Positions 7,740 through 10,010 of a stretch of 10,010 nucleotides of DNA are shown here, piece by piece. Made by a program: the position numbers and the translations under genes. The notes beneath the pieces were generated by a model, which ran no database searches, was not told the DNA's origin, and worked only from the letters and a program-made list of their open reading frames with translations. Source of the DNA: Ophiosphaerella korrae. Taxonomy: Eukaryota; Ascomycota; Dothideomycetes; Pleosporales; Phaeosphaeriaceae. Location of the stretch: positions 1 through 10,010 of the forward strand of contig JALNQF010000974.1 in the NCBI GenBank assembly GCA_028456385.1, written 5' to 3'. The first letter of the stretch is position 1. Each line of letters opens with the position of its first letter.

Positions 7740-8760
7740 TAGTTAATTACGCTCTTCTAGTTTATATAATCTCTAAGTTAAGGCTTTAAGCTTAGAGAAC
7801 GTTGTTTTCTAAATCTTAGTCTAAGTTAAGCTCTAGTTATAGCTCTATATCTAGTTAAGAGTTATATTTAAAGAATTAGTCCTCTATTTCTATATCTATT
7901 TTAGAGTCTATTACTATATAAGTAGCTATATAGTAGTTTATAGTATTAGTAAGTATTTTAGATCTAGTAGCTTTTATATATTTATAAGTAGTATAGTCTA
8001 GCTTCTTAATATATATTTTTCTATAGCCTTAGTATATAATTATTTTAGTGTTCTTAGTTTTAATTAAAGTAGCCTTTTTACTAGTTAGGTGTATTCCTCT
8101 AAATATACCTTCTAGCTATAGTTAATAGTATTTTAGTTCTTATAAGGTTATACTTAGTTTTTCTTTAAAGTTTTATATCTATTTTCTTAGTTTAGCTCTT
8201 ATAAGTACTAAAGTATTAAGCTTAGTTTACCTAATACTTATATCTAGGTTATTATTATTTACTTTATTTCCTAGTAATAAGATTATCTTATATAAATTAG
8301 TAGAGCTATTAGAGATACTAGGAGTAGTACTAGTAGCCTCTTAAAGCTAGGGTTGTAGCTTTTTTTAAAAGTAGTTATTATATAGCTATAAGTTCTATTA
8401 TAGTTTAAAGTTAATATTATTAGATTTATAAAGGAATTTAGCTTATACTAAATAGGTAGTTTTATAAATTAGTTAATCTAGCCTAAATTTAGCTATTTCT
8501 AGGATTTTATAATATACTTCTATTAATCTTTCTATATCTATATTACTAAATTAGTAGAAAAGTATAAAGAAATATATAAATTCTTTTTAATATAAGTAAG
8601 AAATACTATTTAGGATAGTAAAGTATAAGTAAGCTAATCCTATATAGTAGTATATAATAACGTTAGCTTAGGTTTATAAGCTAATATTATAGTAGAGTAT
8701 TATAAAGAAAGGAATAGTAAAAAGGGGGTAGGTAGTTACTAAGGAAACACAAGTACTAAA
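7740..8760 (-). pseudogene. Gag-like region of element B
   Basis: A long minus-strand frame (codon first bases at multiples of 3) reads as protein from about 8760 to about 7800, interrupted only by TAA/TAG. It shows an aromatic N-terminal part, a helix-like IDIERLIEVYYK segment near 8540-8505, a Ser/Thr/Asn-rich middle (about 8340-8230), a basic Lys/Arg part (about 8060-7960) and an acidic IEIED stretch near 7890. I could not identify a CCHC knuckle, so calling it Gag rests on its position upstream of the protease. Pol lies in a different frame, with the change somewhere between about 7860 and 7740. This could be an original Gag-Pol frameshift or a later indel. No ATG start is visible. Confidence 0.5.
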
Positions 8761-8815
8761 GGCTTATAAGGAGGCAAACTATTAAAGAGGAAAGGTAAGA
8801 GAGAGTAGCTAATAG

Positions 8816-8850
8816 GCCCTTAGGTTATAGGATATAACCTATAGGAGGGC
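8816..8850. repeat. Hairpin with perfect 7-bp core and bulged outer stem
   Basis: The core ggttata-gga-tataacc (8823-8839) is a perfect 7-bp stem with a 3-base loop. Outward, ta/ta extends it, and gccct at 8816-8820 pairs with agggc at 8846-8850 across a 4-base bulge, giving 14 paired bases in all. It could be a cruciform, a terminator-like hairpin in an LTR, or the tip of a small inverted-repeat element. Confidence 0.65.
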
Positions 8851-8892
8851 AAACAATATTTAGAGTTAGTTTAGCTAATAAATTTTAAGATC

Positions 8893-8915
8893 CCTAAGAC
8901 TAATAAGCTCTTAGG
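8893..8915. repeat. Inverted repeat cctaaga / tcttagg
   Basis: Seven bases (8893-8899) are complementary to 8909-8915 across a 9-base loop. The right arm overlaps the second copy of the 16-bp ctaataagctcttagg motif (8900-8915). Confidence 0.5.
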
Positions 8916-8953
8916 CCCTAAATCTATATTAGGTACACAACTCTATAACAAAT

Positions 8954-9030
8954 AGCGACTAACGTAAAACTCGAACCTACAACCTTAGCCTTAAGAGCAC
9001 TAGCTTACGCACTATTGCGTAAGGTACGAG
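8954..9030 (-). other. tRNA-Lys(CUU)-like sequence, possible extended primer-binding site
   Basis: Read on the minus strand this resembles the 3' two thirds of a tRNA. The T arm is a five-pair stem gtagg/tttac (two G-U pairs) around the loop TTCGAGT. Before it come a five-base variable loop (aggtt) and an anticodon arm whose loop CTCTTAA is that of tRNA-Lys(CUU). A D-arm-like hairpin lies at 9004-9023 but is too long (8 bp), and no 5' strand pairs with the 3' acceptor sequence, so it is not a functional tRNA gene. Read on the plus strand, tagcgactaacg onward resembles a primer-binding site complementary to the 3' end of tRNA-Lys, directly after a sequence ending in taaca, as expected behind a 5' LTR of element C. 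The similarity running into the anticodon is longer than a normal 18-base site. Confidence 0.45.
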
Positions 9031-9106
9031 AATAGATATAGGAATAGATAGGTATAGGAATAGATATAGGAATAGATAGGCATAGGAATAGGTATAGGAA
9101 TAGGCA
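9030..9106 (+). repeat. 12/16-bp minisatellite based on taggaatagata
   Basis: Units follow without gaps: 9030-9038 (partial), 9039-9054 (16), 9055-9066 (12), 9067-9082 (16), 9083-9094 (12) and 9095-9106 (12). The 16-bp form is the 12-bp form plus ggta or ggca. A further lone copy with flanks is at 9142-9159. The array lies directly beside the tRNA-like sequence. Confidence 0.85.
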
Positions 9107-9454
9107 CATATATAAAACTAAGGATAAGCTAACTTATTTTATATAGGAATAGGTATAGTATAAGTACAAGTATAAAAATAGGAATACGCTATAAATATGT
9201 AGAGCCTAAGACCTAAAGGGCTGTAGGCGGCACGAAAGGTAGGTAGCGTAACTAGCTAAAAATAAAGAAGCTAATAAGAAATATTAGAGAAGCTTCTAAT
9301 AAGCCCTTAGGCACCTAATAAATAGCTAGTAGAAGTATAGACAATAGGAACATTAAAATAGAAAAACAACTAGTAAGAAAATAGTAAAGATAGAATAGAA
9401 TAATAAGTAGTGTAGTAAAAAGAAATAGCCTAGTAGTAGTAAGTAGTATACTAT
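9107..9454. other. Leader-like stretch upstream of element C Gag
   Basis: No coding frame is evident. It contains one of the window's few ATG triplets (near 9197), an isolated TATAAATA at 9190-9197 that could be a TATA box, a relatively GC-rich patch (ggctgtaggcggcacg, about 9220-9235) and the third 16-bp motif copy at 9296-9311. CpA and TpG are again more frequent than in the element bodies up to about 9420. It could be LTR or untranslated leader. The order tRNA-like site, minisatellite, TATA, Gag leaves the promoter position uncertain. Confidence 0.4.
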
Positions 9455-10010
9455 AATTATAGACAAATAACGTATAAAGAGAGAAGTAAAGAAAAGAATA
9501 TTATAAGGTAATCTTAAGCTAGAAGATCTAACCTATTATCTAATAAAGAGACTATACTAAGGCTATCTCTCTACTAGCTAAGAACTTCCTTATATAACTT
9601 AGGACTCCTAAACCTAATACTTAAAGGACTATAGGATATACCTAAAAGAATTAGTACACTAATAATAGACAATAGCTCTACTATCCTAAATATACCCTAA
9701 CTAATAATTAAGATATCTTTAGAGATATTTAGCTAGCCTATAGTAGCTATTAAAATAATAGTAGAATAGAGTAGTAGAGTATATATTAGTAAACAAAACC
9801 TATTTATAGATAAGAAGTTTAAGTTTACTAGTACTAATATAATAGAGTTTCTAGATAGTATTAAGGAACGAGTAATCTTTTATAGATAGCCTATTAGAGA
9901 CTAGATCTATAACGTTATTGCGTTTAGTAATAAGATAAGAAAAGATATTATTAAATAAAGTATAACTAAGTTTATAGAGGTAGAGAAAGCTAAAGATTAG
10001 GCGAAGGTTA
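9455..10010 (+). pseudogene. Element C: Gag-like N-terminal frame, cut by the window end
   Basis: One plus frame (codons starting at 3n+2) reads as protein from about 9455 to the end. A basic start (Arg-x-Arg-Ser-Lys-Glu-Lys) is followed by a Leu/Ser/Thr-rich stretch, then a helix- and turn-like part including KKFKFTSTNIIEFLDSIKER (9812-9871) and FIEVEKAKD (9971-9997). Interruptions are TAA or TAG only (for example 9632, 9698, 9734, 9767, 9887, 9902, 9956, 9998), at codons that RIP would produce from Gln or Trp. The Lys-Phe-Thr-Gly-Thr-like entry and the position behind a possible leader suggest Gag of a third LTR element, but no diagnostic domain is inside the window. No start ATG remains. 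It does not read like the Gag of A or B. Confidence 0.5.

Larger units (their letters stand above)
5841..8760 (-). mobile_element. Element B: RIP-degraded, internally deleted Ty3/gypsy retrotransposon
   Basis: Read on the minus strand, this element has a Gag-like region (about 8760-7860), a protease (7640-7330), an RT (about 6900-6195), then a polypurine tract and an LTR start (6155). The RT and protease texts differ clearly from element A, so this is another family. RNase H and integrase, which should follow RT, are missing: only about 30 bases separate the end of recognisable RT from the polypurine tract. No 5' LTR matching the start of the 3' LTR was found above 8700, so the element also appears truncated or interrupted at its 5' end. 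The lower limit given here is the end of the 46-bp repeats; the real LTR end was not determined. Confidence 0.8.
8761..9029. other. Less RIP-affected non-coding segment with hairpins
   Basis: CpA and TpG are clearly more frequent here than in the element bodies (for example in ggcaaac, acacaag, gtacacaac, gcgactaacg, gcactag). The segment may be the 5' LTR or leader of element C, or a short unique stretch between elements. It holds a 35-base hairpin at 8816-8850, an inverted repeat at 8893-8915, two copies of a 16-bp motif, an approximate duplicate of aggaggcaaac (8769-8779 and 8843-8854) and the tRNA-like sequence listed separately. I see no coding frame. Confidence 0.5.
8809..9311. repeat. 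Three dispersed copies of a 16-bp motif
   Basis: Near-identical 16-mers of the form ctaata-r-g-c-y-cttagg occur at 8809-8824, 8900-8915 and 9296-9311 (first copy gg at positions 7-8, the others ag). All three are on the same strand and all in the less mutated segment. Spacing is 91 and 396 bases, so this is not a simple tandem array. They may be internal repeats of an LTR or leader, or remnants of a longer repeat. Confidence 0.55.

Noticed and set aside
7740..7860. Programmed Gag-Pol ribosomal frameshift in element B
   Set aside because: The frame change is real, but no slippery heptamer or stop context can be trusted after this much mutation, and an ordinary indel explains it equally well.
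9190..9197. TATAAATA as a functional promoter
   Set aside because: TA-rich words of this kind are abundant here, and its position downstream of the possible primer-binding site does not fit a standard LTR promoter.
1..10010. Open reading frames in alternative frames of the element bodies
   Set aside because: They lack ATG starts, match no family and overlap the domain-bearing frames. Readable Pro/Ser/Gln-rich text in shadow frames is a by-product of RIP-skewed composition.
1..10010. CRISPR array, rRNA, operon or other bacterial-type system
   Set aside because: No regularly spaced repeats, rRNA-like conserved blocks or bacterial gene organisation are present; the repeats seen are a minisatellite and LTR-type repeats in a RIP-mutated fungal context.

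Overview
This window is a graveyard of long-terminal-repeat (LTR) retrotransposons. The sequence is extremely rich in TpA and almost empty of CpA and TpG, while CpG-containing words such as acg, gcg and cgc survive. ATG occurs only a handful of times. In the frames translated, every stop is TAA or TAG and none is TGA. Conserved codons have changed as C-to-T before A and G-to-A after T predicts: Trp and Gln to stop, Cys and His to Tyr, Gly to Ser or Arg, Asp to Asn. This is the signature of repeat-induced point mutation (RIP), so the likely source is an AT-rich, repeat-dense block of a filamentous ascomycete (Pezizomycotina). The species cannot be told from the window. I found no intact gene.

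Layout. (A) Plus strand, about 480-5050: a nearly full-length Ty3/gypsy polyprotein of the chromovirus type. Its order is Gag capsid, two CCHC knuckles, a long spacer, protease, reverse transcriptase (RT), RNase H, integrase, GPY/F-like region and chromodomain. One reading frame is kept from about 480 to 4650 despite dozens of stops. It changes only at an A15 tract (4652-4666). RNase H and the integrase zinc finger each carry an internal deletion. (B) Minus strand, about 8760 down to about 5840: a different Ty3/gypsy family with Gag-like region, protease and RT. RNase H and integrase are missing, and the RT runs almost directly into a polypurine tract and an LTR beginning with TG at 6155. That LTR contains a triplicated 46-bp repeat. 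A and B therefore lie tail to tail. (C) 8700-9440: a less mutated stretch with hairpins, a recurring 16-bp motif, a minisatellite and a tRNA-Lys-like sequence that may be an unusually long primer-binding site. From about 9455 to the window end a third, Gag-like, RIP-damaged frame runs off the edge on the plus strand.

Nothing here works together as a living pathway. The value of the window lies in how the damage is distributed: RIP applied to frames that were nearly intact, indels at identifiable points, and a contrast between the heavily mutated element bodies and the milder 8700-9440 segment. All domain calls rest on reading degenerate translations by eye. A de-RIPped profile search would settle them.
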